This document shows, one piece after another, positions 43,303 to 52,198 of a DNA stretch of 64,000 nucleotides. The stretch is from positions 1 through 64,000 of the forward strand of contig NZ_LT985196.1 in the NCBI RefSeq assembly GCF_900289115.1. The letters are read 5' to 3'. A program made the position numbers and the translations under genes. The notes below the pieces were generated by a model. That model was not told the DNA's origin and searched no databases. It was given only the letters and a program-made list of their open reading frames with translations. Position 1 is the first letter of the stretch. Every line of letters starts with the position of its first letter. The stretch is from Janibacter massiliensis (GTDB taxonomy: Bacteria; Actinomycetota; Actinomycetes; Actinomycetales; Dermatophilaceae).

Positions 43303-44112
43303 TCAGCCGGCGAGGTGCCGGCGGGCGCCTTCGAGCTTGCGAGCGACCGTGCCGTCGATGACCTCGTCGCCGACGCGGACCCGCAGGCCCCCGATGACGG
43401 ACGGATCGACGACGACCTGGAGCAGGACGGGCTTGCCGTAGATCCCCGAGAGAGCACGGGCGAGCCGGTCCTCGTCGGCTTGGTCGAGCGGCGTGGCGGC
43501 GGTGACGACCGCGGTGATCTGCTCCCGGCGCCGGGCGGCGACCGCGAGGTACTCCTCGATCGTGCGGCCGAACTTCCGACCACGCGGCTCGAGCACCGCC
43601 TGGCGCGCGAGCCGGACCGTCTCCGGACGCGCCTTGTGCTGAAGCAGCCGATCGACGACGGCGGCCCGCTGCGCGGGGTCGCCGTACCGGTTGGTCAGGA
43701 CGTCCCGCAGCTCCGGGTCTCCCGCGACGGCACGCTCGAAGCGGAACAGCTCGTCCTCGACCCGGTCGACCTCCCCGGAGCGCTCGGCACCGGCGACGAC
43801 CGCCTCGACGGCGAGCGTCTCGACCGTGTCGGTGAGGTCACGGTCCTGGGACCACCGCTGCCCGACGAGCGCCTTGACGACGTCGAGGGCCGCGGAGGAC
43901 ACCTTGCCGGCGAGCACGCGGTCGACGATCCCCTGCTTGGCGGCCGCGTCCCGCGAGGGGTCCGCGATGCCGCGGCGGAGGGTCGGGTTGGCGTCGACCG
44001 CCGAGGCGACCGCGAAGAGCTCGTCGGCCAGCGACGCGGCGTCCGCCACGGCGAGCGCCGACGTGAGGGCCTCGCGCCCGGCGGCGGCCGCCTCACGGGA
44101 GGCGCCGCGCAT
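43303..44112 (-). CDS. atpH: ATP synthase delta subunit
   Basis: A 269-residue stator subunit. The C-terminal block [22 protein letters not shown] then [23 protein letters not shown] is family-defining. It is longer than the E. coli protein (177), with an extra N-terminal part but not the b-delta fusion of mycobacteria. ATG shares one base with the atpF stop. Confidence 0.94.
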   Translation of the reverse strand: MRGASREAAAAGREALTSALAVADAASLADELFAVASAVDANPTLRRGIADPSRDAAAKQGIVDRVLAGKVSSAALDVVKALVGQRWSQDRDLTDTVETLAVEAVVAGAERSGEVDRVEDELFRFERAVAGDPELRDVLTNRYGDPAQRAAVVDRLLQHKARPETVRLARQAVLEPRGRKFGRTIEEYLAVAARRREQITAVVTAATPLDQADEDRLARALSGIYGKPVLLQVVVDPSVIGGLRVRVGDEVIDGTVARKLEGARRHLAG

Positions 44113-44678
44113 CAGGAACCGACCTTCTCCGGGCGGATCTCGCCCGACTCGAGCTCGGTGAGGAAGCGCTCGACGATGCCCTTCTGACGGGTCTCCTCGT
44201 GGAGGGACTCGCCGACGATCCGGCTTGCGAGGTCCGTCGACAGGCGGCCGACCTCCGAGCGCAGCGACTGGCTCGCCTGCAGGCGCTCGGCCTCGACCTG
44301 CTTGTGCGCCGACTCGACGATCCGGTCGTGCTCGGCCTGGGCCTGGGCCCGCATCTCCGTGACGATCTGCGCGCCGTGCTGGCGGGCCTCCTCACGGATC
44401 TGAGCGGCCTCGGCCCGTGCGTCCTGCAGCTGGGTCTCGTACTGCTGCTTGGCGGCCGCAGCCTCGGCCTGGGCGGCCTCGGCCTGGGCGATGCCACCCT
44501 CGATCGCCGCGTGGCGCTCGGCGAAGGCCTGCTCCAGCTTGGGCGCGACGAAGCGGGCGACGACGAAGTACACCACCCCCACCATCACCAGGCCCCAGAC
44601 GAGCTCGGGGATGTGCGGGATGAGGGGCATCTTCTCCTCGGCTGCCTCCTCGGCGGCGAGGACGACGGCGGTGATCAC
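44112..44678 (-). CDS. atpF: ATP synthase b subunit
   Basis: A 188-residue stator with one N-terminal transmembrane helix (LVWGLVMVGVVYFVVARFV) and a long charged coiled coil (EGGIAQAEAAQAEAAAAKQ onward). GTG 44678 is the start. Confidence 0.94.
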   Translation of the reverse strand: MITAVVLAAEEAAEEKMPLIPHIPELVWGLVMVGVVYFVVARFVAPKLEQAFAERHAAIEGGIAQAEAAQAEAAAAKQQYETQLQDARAEAAQIREEARQHGAQIVTEMRAQAQAEHDRIVESAHKQVEAERLQASQSLRSEVGRLSTDLASRIVGESLHEETRQKGIVERFLTELESGEIRPEKVGS

Positions 44679-44731
44679 AGGGGGCTCTCCTTAGCCGTGG
44701 ACCGGGACGGGATGGCGGGGTTCCCCGACGA

Positions 44732-44953
44732 TCAGAGGAAGAACAGGACGAAGCCGAGGATCGCGAGGGCCTCGGCGACGGCGAAGCCGAGGATGGCCTG
44801 CGGCTGCATGAGGTTGCGGGCCTCGGGCTGGCGCGCGATGCCGTTGATGAGGGCGGCGAAGATCATGCCGACGGCGATCGCCGGGCCGATGGCGGCGAGG
44901 CCGTAGCCGATGACGGAGAGGTTGCCGGTGATGTCGACAGCGAGGAGGTTCAC
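44732..44953 (-). CDS. atpE: ATP synthase c subunit
   Basis: A 73-residue proton-carrying ring subunit of two helices joined by the polar loop ARQPEA. The proton-binding carboxylate is Glu61 ([13 protein letters not shown]). GTG 44953 has GAGG just downstream on the plus text, not an SD; the leader contains a small hairpin at 44984-45001. Confidence 0.96.
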   Translation of the reverse strand: MNLLAVDITGNLSVIGYGLAAIGPAIAVGMIFAALINGIARQPEARNLMQPQAILGFAVAEALAILGFVLFFL

Positions 44954-44983
44954 TGTGTGCCTCTTTCTTTTCTCGGGTTTCGA

Positions 44984-45001
44984 CTACGACCCGTGTCGTA
45001 G
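44984..45001 (-). other. Small hairpin in the atpB-atpE gap
   Basis: CTACGAC-N4-GTCGTAG, a 7-bp stem with a 4-base loop, 31 bases before the atpE start. Hairpins here are a common way to raise c-subunit output, but this is inference. Confidence 0.35.
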
Positions 45002-45044
45002 GCGTTCTGGGGGGCGCGGGCGCGCCGAGGTATTGAGTTGTCGG

Positions 45045-45857
45045 TCAGTGGTCGTCGGCGAGGACGCCGGCGAGGTAGCTCGCGGTGAGCAGGGTGAAGA
45101 CGAACGCCTGGAGGAACTGGATCAGGAGCTCGAAGACGAGCATGAGGCTGGCCATGAGGTAGGCCGGCAGGGCCACGAGCTTCATCGCCCCCTCTGCGTC
45201 GAGCAGGAACCAGCCCGCCGAGCCCGCGAGGAGCAGGATGAGCATGTGCCCGGCGAACATGTTGCCGAAGAGTCGGAGCGCGAGCGTGAGCGGCCGCGTG
45301 ATGAAGTACGTGACGAGCTCGAGGACGAAGACGATCGGGATCATGAGCAGCGGCAGGCCCGGCGGGACCATGTGCTTGAAGTAGCCGAGCAGGCCGTGCC
45401 GCTGGATGCCGACGACGTGGTAGACGACGTACGCGACGATCGTGAAGGCGATGGGGAAGCCGATGACACCGTTGACCGGGTTCATCACCGGCGGGATCGC
45501 CCCGAGCAGGTTGAACACGAGGATCGTGCTGAACAGCGTGACGAGCAGCGGCACGAAGCGCCGGAACTCCTTGTTCCCGAGCATGTCGCGGCCGATGGCG
45601 TTGCGCGGCAGCTCGTAGAACTTCTCCAGCAGCCACTGACCCTTCGTCGGGACGACGGCGGCGCGGCGCGAGAGCGCGATCATCGTGGTGCACAGGAGGG
45701 CGACGGCGACCGTCGACCAGACCATCTGCTCGGTGACCTGCCAGCCCTCGGGGCCGAACAGCGGGAGCCAGAAGTCGTTCGGGCCCGGGATGTGGGGCCC
45801 GCCCTCGGCCGCGGCGGTCGCGAAGGACGTCTGCGACGCAGGCGCAGTCAGTGTCAC
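45045..45857 (-). CDS. atpB: ATP synthase a subunit
   Basis: A 270-residue Fo membrane subunit. The essential arginine is in PLTLALRLFGNMFAGH, and the last helices (LMLVFELLIQFLQAFVFTLLTASYL) are typical. GTG 45857 overlaps the stop of the preceding small gene (GTGA), which rules out the longer frame to 46028. Confidence 0.96.
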   Translation of the reverse strand: MTLTAPASQTSFATAAAEGGPHIPGPNDFWLPLFGPEGWQVTEQMVWSTVAVALLCTTMIALSRRAAVVPTKGQWLLEKFYELPRNAIGRDMLGNKEFRRFVPLLVTLFSTILVFNLLGAIPPVMNPVNGVIGFPIAFTIVAYVVYHVVGIQRHGLLGYFKHMVPPGLPLLMIPIVFVLELVTYFITRPLTLALRLFGNMFAGHMLILLLAGSAGWFLLDAEGAMKLVALPAYLMASLMLVFELLIQFLQAFVFTLLTASYLAGVLADDH

Positions 45858-46144
45858 GGAATCTCCTCGTCGTGGCGCGTGGCACCGGGGACGGCGCCGC
45901 CGTCGACGTCCGGTGTCCGGGACGTACCGTACCGGAGCCAGACGACATAGATGGACAGAGCCATGCCACCGACGACGCCGATCGGCATGAGCAGGGTGCG
46001 GTGCAGCAACCAGCGGTCGAGCACCCATCCCAGGCCCCCGTACGTCAGGGGTCCGGCGAGCAGGTAGGCCATGACCGTCGCGGACAGCCCGCTGGGGTTG
46101 GCCGGCACACGGTCGTCGCTGGTCGGGGGCACGGCGGCGCTCAT
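45854..46144 (-). CDS. AtpZ/AtpI-like two-helix protein
   Basis: A 96-residue membrane protein with two helices (MAYLLAGPLTYGGLGWVLDRWL and MPIGVVGGMALSIYVVWL). The motif GPLTYGGLGWVLDR is typical of AtpZ-like proteins encoded before atpB, proposed to help c-ring assembly or divalent-ion supply. It is coupled on both sides by 4-base overlaps. Confidence 0.75.
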   Translation of the reverse strand: MSAAVPPTSDDRVPANPSGLSATVMAYLLAGPLTYGGLGWVLDRWLLHRTLLMPIGVVGGMALSIYVVWLRYGTSRTPDVDGGAVPGATRHDEEIP

Positions 46145-46557
46145 CGACCCGCCTCCACGAAGACGCCGCGACCGGCCCGGACGTGACCGACCGTCAGCCC
46201 GAGCTGCGCGCCGACGACGGCGAGCGCACCCGCGGCCGCGGCGACGGAGCCGTCGAGCCAGTCGGTCCGGCGGAGGGCGACGACGGCCATCGCGAGCAGG
46301 GCGAGCTGGCCGAGGTAGACCACGAAGGCGCCGACGAGGTAGGTGCTCGTCGGGCCCGCGAGGATCCACGCGACGAGGGCGACCCCGCCGGCGAGCAGGG
46401 CGACGACGAGGGCAGCGACGACGATCGCGCTCGCGGCCCCCCGGGACCCGCTGCTCACCCATCCCCCGAGCGCCGCGACGGCCAGGGCCGCTCCCCCGCC
46501 GACGACGAGCCCACGAAGCATCCCGGGGACCGGGGTGCGCGGCGGACGGCGGCTCAC
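46141..46557 (-). CDS. atpI: ATP synthase I-like four-helix membrane protein
   Basis: A 138-residue protein with four hydrophobic helices, at the place where atpI stands in actinobacterial operons. Sequence conservation is low in this family, so the call rests on position, size and topology. GTG 46557 has GAGAGG upstream. The stop overlaps the AtpZ-like ATG. Confidence 0.7.
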   Translation of the reverse strand: MSRRPPRTPVPGMLRGLVVGGGAALAVAALGGWVSSGSRGAASAIVVAALVVALLAGGVALVAWILAGPTSTYLVGAFVVYLGQLALLAMAVVALRRTDWLDGSVAAAAGALAVVGAQLGLTVGHVRAGRGVFVEAGR

Positions 46558-46599
46558 GAGGACCTCTCAGCGGGCGATCAGCAGGCGGGGGCAAACGCT

Positions 46600-46615
46600 T
46601 GTGAAAACTATCACA
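46600..46615. promoter_or_regulatory. Perfect CRP/GlxR-type palindrome before the ATP synthase genes
   Basis: TGTGAAAACTATCACA matches the CRP-family consensus TGTGA-N6-TCACA in both half-sites. The symmetry extends to nine bases per arm (46596-46604 and 46611-46619). It overlaps the wecA stop codon and ends 42 bases before the atpI start. As RNA it could also fold into a short stem followed by TTT. Confidence 0.6.
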
Positions 46616-47753
46616 AGCGCCGTTCGATCCCGTGCTCGGTCTGCTCGTAGACCTTCGGCTCGCTGCCGAGCGCCCGGGCCTGCGGCACCCAGACCGTCAG
46701 CCCCGCGGCGACGACGAGCATGAGCGCGAGCGCTCCCCCGGCGACCTCGGCAGGGAGGACGACGAAGCCGACGGCGCCCGCGGCGATGACGAGCGCCCAC
46801 AGCCACAGCAGCAGGACCGCGCGGCGGTGCCCGTGGCCGATCTCGAGCATCCGGTGGTGCAGGTGCTGCCGGTCGGCCTGCCACGGGCTCTGACCCCGGG
46901 CCAGGCGGCGGACGACGGCCAGGACGACGTCCAGGAGCGGCAGGAGCATGATCGAGGCGGGGACCGCGATCGGCAGGAGGGTCGCCGCGATCGGGTTCGC
47001 GCTGACCTGGGAGGGGTCGACGGCGCCCGTGGTCGAGATCGTCGCGGCCGCCAGGAGCAGGCCGAGCAGCAGCGCGCCGCTGTCCCCCATGAACAGGCGC
47101 GCCGGGTACACGTTGTGCGGCAGGAAGCCCAGGCAGCAGCCGAGGAGGGCCGCCGAGATGAACGTCGAGGCCCCGAAGACGTTCGGCGGGTCGAAGAGGT
47201 GCCCGAGCGTGTACGTGTAGGCGAAGAACGCCGCTGCCGCGATCGCGACGATCCCCGCCGCCAGGCCGTCGAGGCCGTCGACGAAGTTCACCGCGTTGAT
47301 CGACAGGACGACGACGAAGATCGTCATGAGGACGAGGACGGGGGCGGGCAGGACCGTGACGACCCCGAGCGGCAGCGAGAACAGCTGCACCCCGCTGAAC
47401 GCCAGGATCCCGGCGGCGACGAGCTGCCCGCCGAGCTTGGTCAGCGCGTCGAGCTCGTGGATGTCGTCCCACGCCCCGATCGCGCACACCAGCGCCCCGC
47501 CGCCGAGGACGCCGAGCAGCTCCGGTCCCGTGAAGACCTGGCTCAGGTAGGGCAGCCGACTCGCCGCGAGGGTCGCCGCCGCGTACCCGACGAGGATCGC
47601 GACCCCACCGAGCCGCGGGATCGGCACGGCGTGGACGTCCCGGTCGCGGACGGGCGTGAAGGCCCCCACCCGCACCGCGAGGGCACGAATCGCCGGCACC
47701 GTGAGGAAGGTCGCGACGAAGCCGACGAGCAGGACGAAGAGGTACTCGCGCAC
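46611..47753 (-). CDS. wecA: MraY/WecA-family undecaprenyl-phosphate sugar-phosphate transferase
   Basis: A 380-residue polytopic enzyme that starts a cell-wall polysaccharide by moving a sugar-1-phosphate onto undecaprenyl phosphate. Catalytic loops are AWDDIHELD, NAVNFVDGLDGLAAG and FMGDSGALLLG, with the cytoplasmic HLHHRML. In Mycobacterium the orthologue (WecA/Rfe) starts arabinogalactan synthesis. GTG 47753 lies 23 bases after glyA. Confidence 0.9.
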   Translation of the reverse strand: MREYLFVLLVGFVATFLTVPAIRALAVRVGAFTPVRDRDVHAVPIPRLGGVAILVGYAAATLAASRLPYLSQVFTGPELLGVLGGGALVCAIGAWDDIHELDALTKLGGQLVAAGILAFSGVQLFSLPLGVVTVLPAPVLVLMTIFVVVLSINAVNFVDGLDGLAAGIVAIAAAAFFAYTYTLGHLFDPPNVFGASTFISAALLGCCLGFLPHNVYPARLFMGDSGALLLGLLLAAATISTTGAVDPSQVSANPIAATLLPIAVPASIMLLPLLDVVLAVVRRLARGQSPWQADRQHLHHRMLEIGHGHRRAVLLLWLWALVIAAGAVGFVVLPAEVAGGALALMLVVAAGLTVWVPQARALGSEPKVYEQTEHGIERRL

Positions 47754-47776
47754 CGGCGCTCAGCCCCGGCCGCGGA

Positions 47777-49051
47777 TCAGCGCGGGTACGCGGGGAAGGC
47801 CTCGACGAGCTCGGTGACCTGCGCGCGGACCCGCCGGCTCACCTCGTGCTCCGGGTCGGCGTCTCCGGCCGTGACCGCCTCGTCGATGAGGTCGGCGATC
47901 GTCGTCATCTGCTCGACGCCCATCCCCTGGGTCGTCACGCAGGGGGTGCCGACGCGGATGCCGGAGGCGATGCTCGGCTTCTGCGGGTCGTTGGGGATCG
48001 CGTTCTTGTTCAGCGTGATCCCCGCGGCGTCGCAGCGGGCCTCCGCGTCGGCGCCGGTGACCCCGACCCCCTGGAGGTCGAGGAGCGTGAGGTGGGTGTC
48101 GGTCCCGCCGGTCGTCGGCCGGATGCCGTGCTCCTGCAGCCGCGCGGCCAACGCCTGGCAGTTCTCGATGACCGCCGAGGCGTACGCCGCGTACTCCGGG
48201 GTGGCGCACTCCTTGAAGTTCACCGCCTTGGCCGCGATCGTGTGCATCTGCGGGCCGCCCTGCATCATCGGGAAGACGGCCTTGTCGAGGGCCTTGGCGT
48301 GCTCCTCGCGGCAGACGAGCGCACCCGAGCGGGGGCCGCGCAGCACCTTGTGCGTGGTGAACGTGACGACGTCGGCGTGCGGGACCGGGCTCGGGATCGC
48401 CTTGCCGGCGACGAGACCGATGAAGTGGGCCGCGTCCACCCAGAAGATGGCCCCGACCTCGTCGGCGATCGCGCGGAAGCGCTCGAAGTCGATGAGCCGC
48501 GGGATCGCGGACCCGCCGGCGCAGATGACCTTCGGGCGGTGCTCCTTGGCCAGTCGCTCGACCTCGTCGTAGTCGATGTTCTCGGTCTCGGGGTGGACGC
48601 CGTAGTGGATCGCGTCGAACCACTTGCCGGAGAACGAGACCTTCGTGCCGTGGGTGAGGTGCCCGCCGTGCGGGAGGCTCATCGCGAGGATCTTCTCGCC
48701 CGGCTGGAGGAAGGCGCCGTAGACGGCCTGGTTCGCGCTCGCCCCAGAGTGCGGCTGGACGTTCGCGTGGTCGGCGTCCAGGAGGGCCTTGCAGCGCTCG
48801 ATCGCGAGCTCCTCGGCCTTGTCGACCTCGGCGCAGCCGCCGTAGTAGCGGCGACCGGGGTAGCCCTCGGCGTACTTGTTCGACAGCGTCGACCCGAGCG
48901 CCGTGAGAACCTCCGGCGAGGACATGTTCTCCGACGCGATGAGCTGCAGACCACCACGCAGGCGCTCGAGCTCGGTGAGCAGGACGTCGGCGATCTGGGG
49001 GTCGAAGGCCGCCAGCGCCTGGTAGTCGGAGCCGTAGAAGGGCTCGGTCAC
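47777..49051 (-). CDS. glyA: Serine hydroxymethyltransferase
   Basis: A 424-residue PLP enzyme that converts serine and tetrahydrofolate to glycine and methylene-THF. Landmarks are LQLIASENMSS, GYPGRRYYGG, VQPHSGASANQAVYGA and the PLP lysine in TTHKVLRGPR. GTG 49051 overlaps the tsaC stop (GTGA). This place, between tsaC and wecA, is a difference from the M. tuberculosis order. Confidence 0.95.
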   Translation of the reverse strand: MTEPFYGSDYQALAAFDPQIADVLLTELERLRGGLQLIASENMSSPEVLTALGSTLSNKYAEGYPGRRYYGGCAEVDKAEELAIERCKALLDADHANVQPHSGASANQAVYGAFLQPGEKILAMSLPHGGHLTHGTKVSFSGKWFDAIHYGVHPETENIDYDEVERLAKEHRPKVICAGGSAIPRLIDFERFRAIADEVGAIFWVDAAHFIGLVAGKAIPSPVPHADVVTFTTHKVLRGPRSGALVCREEHAKALDKAVFPMMQGGPQMHTIAAKAVNFKECATPEYAAYASAVIENCQALAARLQEHGIRPTTGGTDTHLTLLDLQGVGVTGADAEARCDAAGITLNKNAIPNDPQKPSIASGIRVGTPCVTTQGMGVEQMTTIADLIDEAVTAGDADPEHEVSRRVRAQVTELVEAFPAYPR

Positions 49052-49773
49052 GGGGTGCTCCTCGTGTCGTCGGTCGGGTCGGGGTCGGTGGCCGAGGGCT
49101 CGACCGGGTCGGGCTCGCCGGCCTCGAGGTCGGCGGGGGCGTAGCGGTCGAGGATCTCCGCGAGGGCGTCCTCGTCGACCGCACCCGCCCGCAGCAGGAC
49201 GGGCGAGTCGCCCGTGCAGTCGATGATCGTAGAGGGGTCGAGCTCGGTGCGGGGGCCGGCGTCGACGTAGTACGCGACGGACGAGCCGAGCTGGGTGGCC
49301 GCCTCCAGCACGGTGCGGGCGGCCGGTTCCCCCGTCCGGTTCGCCGAGCTCACCGCCATGGGGCCGACCTCGGCCAGGAGGGTGAGGAGGACCTCGTCGT
49401 CCGGCATCCGCAGGGCGACGGTCCCGTTCGTCCGGCCGAGGTCCCACGTGAGCGACGGCTGGCTGCGCAGGACGAGGGTGAGCGCGCCGGGCCAGAAGGC
49501 GCGCACGAGGTCGCGCGCGTAGGCCGGGATGTCGACGGCCAGGCCGTCGAGCGTCCGCGGGTTGGGGACGAGGACCGGCGGCGGCATGTCGTCGCCGCGC
49601 CCCTTGGCCTCGAGGAGCGCGCGGACGCCGGGGACGGAGAAGGCGTCGCAGCCGATGCCGTAGACGGTGTCGGTCGGGACGACGACGAGCTCGCCGGCCC
49701 GGACCGCGACCGCCGCCTCCTGGAGGGCTTCCTCGCGGGTGTCCTCGGAGGTCGCGTCGAGCACGGATGACAT
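49048..49773 (-). CDS. tsaC: L-threonylcarbamoyladenylate synthase (TsaC/Sua5, YrdC domain)
   Basis: A 241-residue enzyme of the first step of t6A37 tRNA modification. YrdC blocks are VVPTDTVYGIGCDAFS, RAFWPGALTLVLRS and PMAVSSANRTGEPA. The KGR region is present (LEAKGRGDDMPPPVLV). The acidic, proline-rich tail after about 210 is not the Sua5 domain. ATG 49773 is 5 bases after prmC. Confidence 0.92.
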   Translation of the reverse strand: MSSVLDATSEDTREEALQEAAVAVRAGELVVVPTDTVYGIGCDAFSVPGVRALLEAKGRGDDMPPPVLVPNPRTLDGLAVDIPAYARDLVRAFWPGALTLVLRSQPSLTWDLGRTNGTVALRMPDDEVLLTLLAEVGPMAVSSANRTGEPAARTVLEAATQLGSSVAYYVDAGPRTELDPSTIIDCTGDSPVLLRAGAVDEDALAEILDRYAPADLEAGEPDPVEPSATDPDPTDDTRSTP

Positions 49774-49778
49774 GCGCG

Positions 49779-50672
49779 TCAGCGTACCCGTGGGGGTGAT
49801 GCGGGCGGCGGGGCCGCCGTGCGCGTCGCGACGAGCGCCCGGGGACGGCCCGTGAGATCGGGCACGTCGCGCGCGTCCGACCACGCCGGGTCCGCCGCGG
49901 CGTGGTCCAGGAGCGCGCCCGACTGCACCTCCGCGTGCTCGAGGACGACGGTGCCGCCCGGTCGCAGCAGGACCGCGGCGCGGGCGAGGATCCGGCGCGG
50001 CAGCTCCAACCCGTCCCTCCCGCCGCCGTAGAGGGCGAGCGCCGGGTCGTGGTCGCGCACCTCCGGGTCGACCGGCTCCATGTGGTGCGGGACGTACGGG
50101 GGGTTGCTCACGACGACGTCGACCTCCCCGGCGAGATCGTCGAAGGCCTCGAGCGCGTCGCCGAGGACGAGCGACACCGCCGGTGCGTGGTCGGCGACGT
50201 TGCGCTGCGCCCAGGCGTGCGCGTGGGCGGACAGCTCCACCGCGTGCACCCGGGCGCCGGGCACCTCGCGGGCGAGCGCGACCGCGATCGCCCCCGAGCC
50301 GGTGCACAGGTCGACGACGACAGGGTGGGCGACGGCACGCGCGGCCCCGATCGCGAGCCCGGCGACGACCTCGGTCTCGGGCCGGGGGACGAAGACCCCG
50401 GGGCCGACCGCGAGGTCGACACCGCGGAACGGAGCGATGCCCGTGAGGTGCTGCAGCGGCACCCGGGCGGCGCGCTCGTCGAGGAGCGCCTCGAGCACGG
50501 CCAGGTCCTCCGGCTCCAGCGGCGCCCGCAGCAGGACCCGACGCTCCACCTCGCCGAGGTCGACCGCGAGGACGTGCCCGACGAGGCGGACGACGTCGGC
50601 GCGGGCCCCGACGATCCCGGCCCGGGTGAGCCGGGCGGTCGCGTCGTCGACGACCCGCCGCAGGTCGCTCAC
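49779..50672 (-). CDS. prmC: Release-factor glutamine methyltransferase PrmC
   Basis: A 297-residue SAM-dependent enzyme that methylates the GGQ glutamine of release factors. It has [16 protein letters not shown], the SAM loop [15 protein letters not shown] and the catalytic NPPYVP. GTG overlaps the stop of its substrate gene prfA (GTGA). Confidence 0.95.
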   Translation of the reverse strand: MSDLRRVVDDATARLTRAGIVGARADVVRLVGHVLAVDLGEVERRVLLRAPLEPEDLAVLEALLDERAARVPLQHLTGIAPFRGVDLAVGPGVFVPRPETEVVAGLAIGAARAVAHPVVVDLCTGSGAIAVALAREVPGARVHAVELSAHAHAWAQRNVADHAPAVSLVLGDALEAFDDLAGEVDVVVSNPPYVPHHMEPVDPEVRDHDPALALYGGGRDGLELPRRILARAAVLLRPGGTVVLEHAEVQSGALLDHAAADPAWSDARDVPDLTGRPRALVATRTAAPPPASPPRVR

Positions 50673-51748
50673 TCCTGCCCCAGTGCCGCGAGCCGCGCGG
50701 CCTCGTCGGCGGCGACCGCGGACCCGAGGAGGGCGTCGAGGTCCCCGTCGAGCACCGCGGGAAGGTTGTGGGCCTTGTACCCCGTCCGGTGGTCGCTCAC
50801 CCGGTTCTCCGGGAAGTTGTACGTGCGGATGCGCTCGCTGCGGTCGACGGTCCGGACCTGACCAGCCCGGACGCCGGCCTCCGCGGCCGCCGCGGCCTCG
50901 AGGGCCGCCTGGCGGAGCCGGGCGCGCAGCACCCGCATCGCCGCCTCACGGTTCTGGATCTGGGACTTCTCGTTCTGGCAGGAGACGACCGTCCCCGTCG
51001 GCAGGTGGGTGATCCGCACGGCCGAGTCCGTCGTGTTCACGCTCTGCCCGCCGGGCCCGGAGCTGCGGAAGACGTCGATCCGCAGGTCGTTCGGGTCGAT
51101 GTCGACCTCGCCGGGGTCGTCGACCTGCGGGATGACCCAGACCCCGGCGGCACTGGTGTGGATCCGCCCCTGGCTCTCGGTCACCGGCACCCGCTGGACA
51201 CGGTGGACCCCGGCCTCGAACTTCAGCCACGCCCACGGTGCCTCCCCCGGTCCCGGGCTGCCCGTGGCGGACACCGCGATGCGCACGTCCTTGTACCCGC
51301 CGAGGTCGGAGGGCGAGGCGTCGACGATCTCGGTCCGCCACCCGACCCGCTCGGCGTAGCGCAGGTACATCCGCGCGAGGTCGCCGGCGAAGAGCGCCGA
51401 CTCCTCGCCGCCCTCGCCGGCCTTCACCTCGAGGAAGACGTCCCGGTCGTCGTCGGGGTCGCGCGGCAGGAGCAGCAGTCGCAGCCGGTCCTGCGCCTCC
51501 GTGAGCCGGTGCTCCAGCTCGACCGCCTCCTGCGCGAAGGAAGCGTCCTCCGCGCCGAGCTCGAGAGCGGCCGCGAGGTCACGAGCCAGGGCCTGCACCT
51601 CCTCGTGGCAGGCCACGACGGGGGCGAGGGCTGCGTAGCGGCGGCTGGCCCGGCGGAACTCCGCCTGATCGCCGACGACGTCGGGGTCGGCCAGACGTCG
51701 GGTCAGCTCGGCGGCCTCGTCGAGCAGCGCGCGGGCAGGGTCGGTCAT
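50669..51748 (-). CDS. prfA: Peptide chain release factor 1
   Basis: A 359-residue RF1 that ends translation at UAA and UAG. The hydrolysis loop is [19 protein letters not shown]. An RF1-type recognition region is present, where the ripened form reads [20 protein letters not shown]. Length and the prfA-prmC coupling are standard. Confidence 0.97.
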   Translation of the reverse strand: MTDPARALLDEAAELTRRLADPDVVGDQAEFRRASRRYAALAPVVACHEEVQALARDLAAALELGAEDASFAQEAVELEHRLTEAQDRLRLLLLPRDPDDDRDVFLEVKAGEGGEESALFAGDLARMYLRYAERVGWRTEIVDASPSDLGGYKDVRIAVSATGSPGPGEAPWAWLKFEAGVHRVQRVPVTESQGRIHTSAAGVWVIPQVDDPGEVDIDPNDLRIDVFRSSGPGGQSVNTTDSAVRITHLPTGTVVSCQNEKSQIQNREAAMRVLRARLRQAALEAAAAAEAGVRAGQVRTVDRSERIRTYNFPENRVSDHRTGYKAHNLPAVLDGDLDALLGSAVAADEAARLAALGQE

Positions 51749-51782
51749 CTCGGTCCTGAGGGGTGTCGAAGGGGCCGGAACG

Positions 51783-51817
51783 CGCTCGGCCCCGCGACCC
51801 GGGAGCGGGGCCGAGCG
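51783..51817 (-). terminator. Perfect 12-bp hairpin between rpmE and prfA
   Basis: 51783-51794 pairs perfectly with 51806-51817 around an 11-base loop, starting about 20 bases after the rpmE stop in the minus direction. It separates rpmE from the prfA operon, probably with readthrough. Confidence 0.65.
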
Positions 51818-51835
51818 GCTGCGCTCAGGCAGACG

Positions 51836-52051
51836 TCACTTGGCGGCCTTCTTGCCGTAGCGGGCCTGGAACCGGGCGACGCGACCACCGGTGTCGAGGA
51901 TCTTCTGCTTGCCCGTGTAGAACGGGTGGCACTGCGAGCACACCTCGGCGTTGATCTGGCCGGACTTCGCCGTGCTGCGGGTCGTGAACGAGTTGCCGCA
52001 GGTGCAGGTCACCTGGGTCTCGACGTACTCGGGGTGGATGTCCTTCTTCAC
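51836..52051 (-). CDS. rpmE: 50S ribosomal protein L31, zinc form
   Basis: A 71-residue ribosomal protein. It retains the zinc cysteines (TCTCGNSF and [13 protein letters not shown]), so it is the C+ form used when zinc is plentiful. GTG 52051 follows GAGGAG; the frame is open further upstream but lacks homology. Confidence 0.96.
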   Translation of the reverse strand: MKKDIHPEYVETQVTCTCGNSFTTRSTAKSGQINAEVCSQCHPFYTGKQKILDTGGRVARFQARYGKKAAK

Positions 52052-52198
52052 CGTGTCTCCTCGGGATACGGACCGGGTCGGCCCGCCGTCACCCGTGCCG
52101 GGCGACCGGGCGGTGCGCTCTCGGCGGCGCGTGCCGTGAACCGGACCAAGGAGACATTCTGCCACATCGCACCACGGCTCCTCAGTGCGGGCCCTCGC

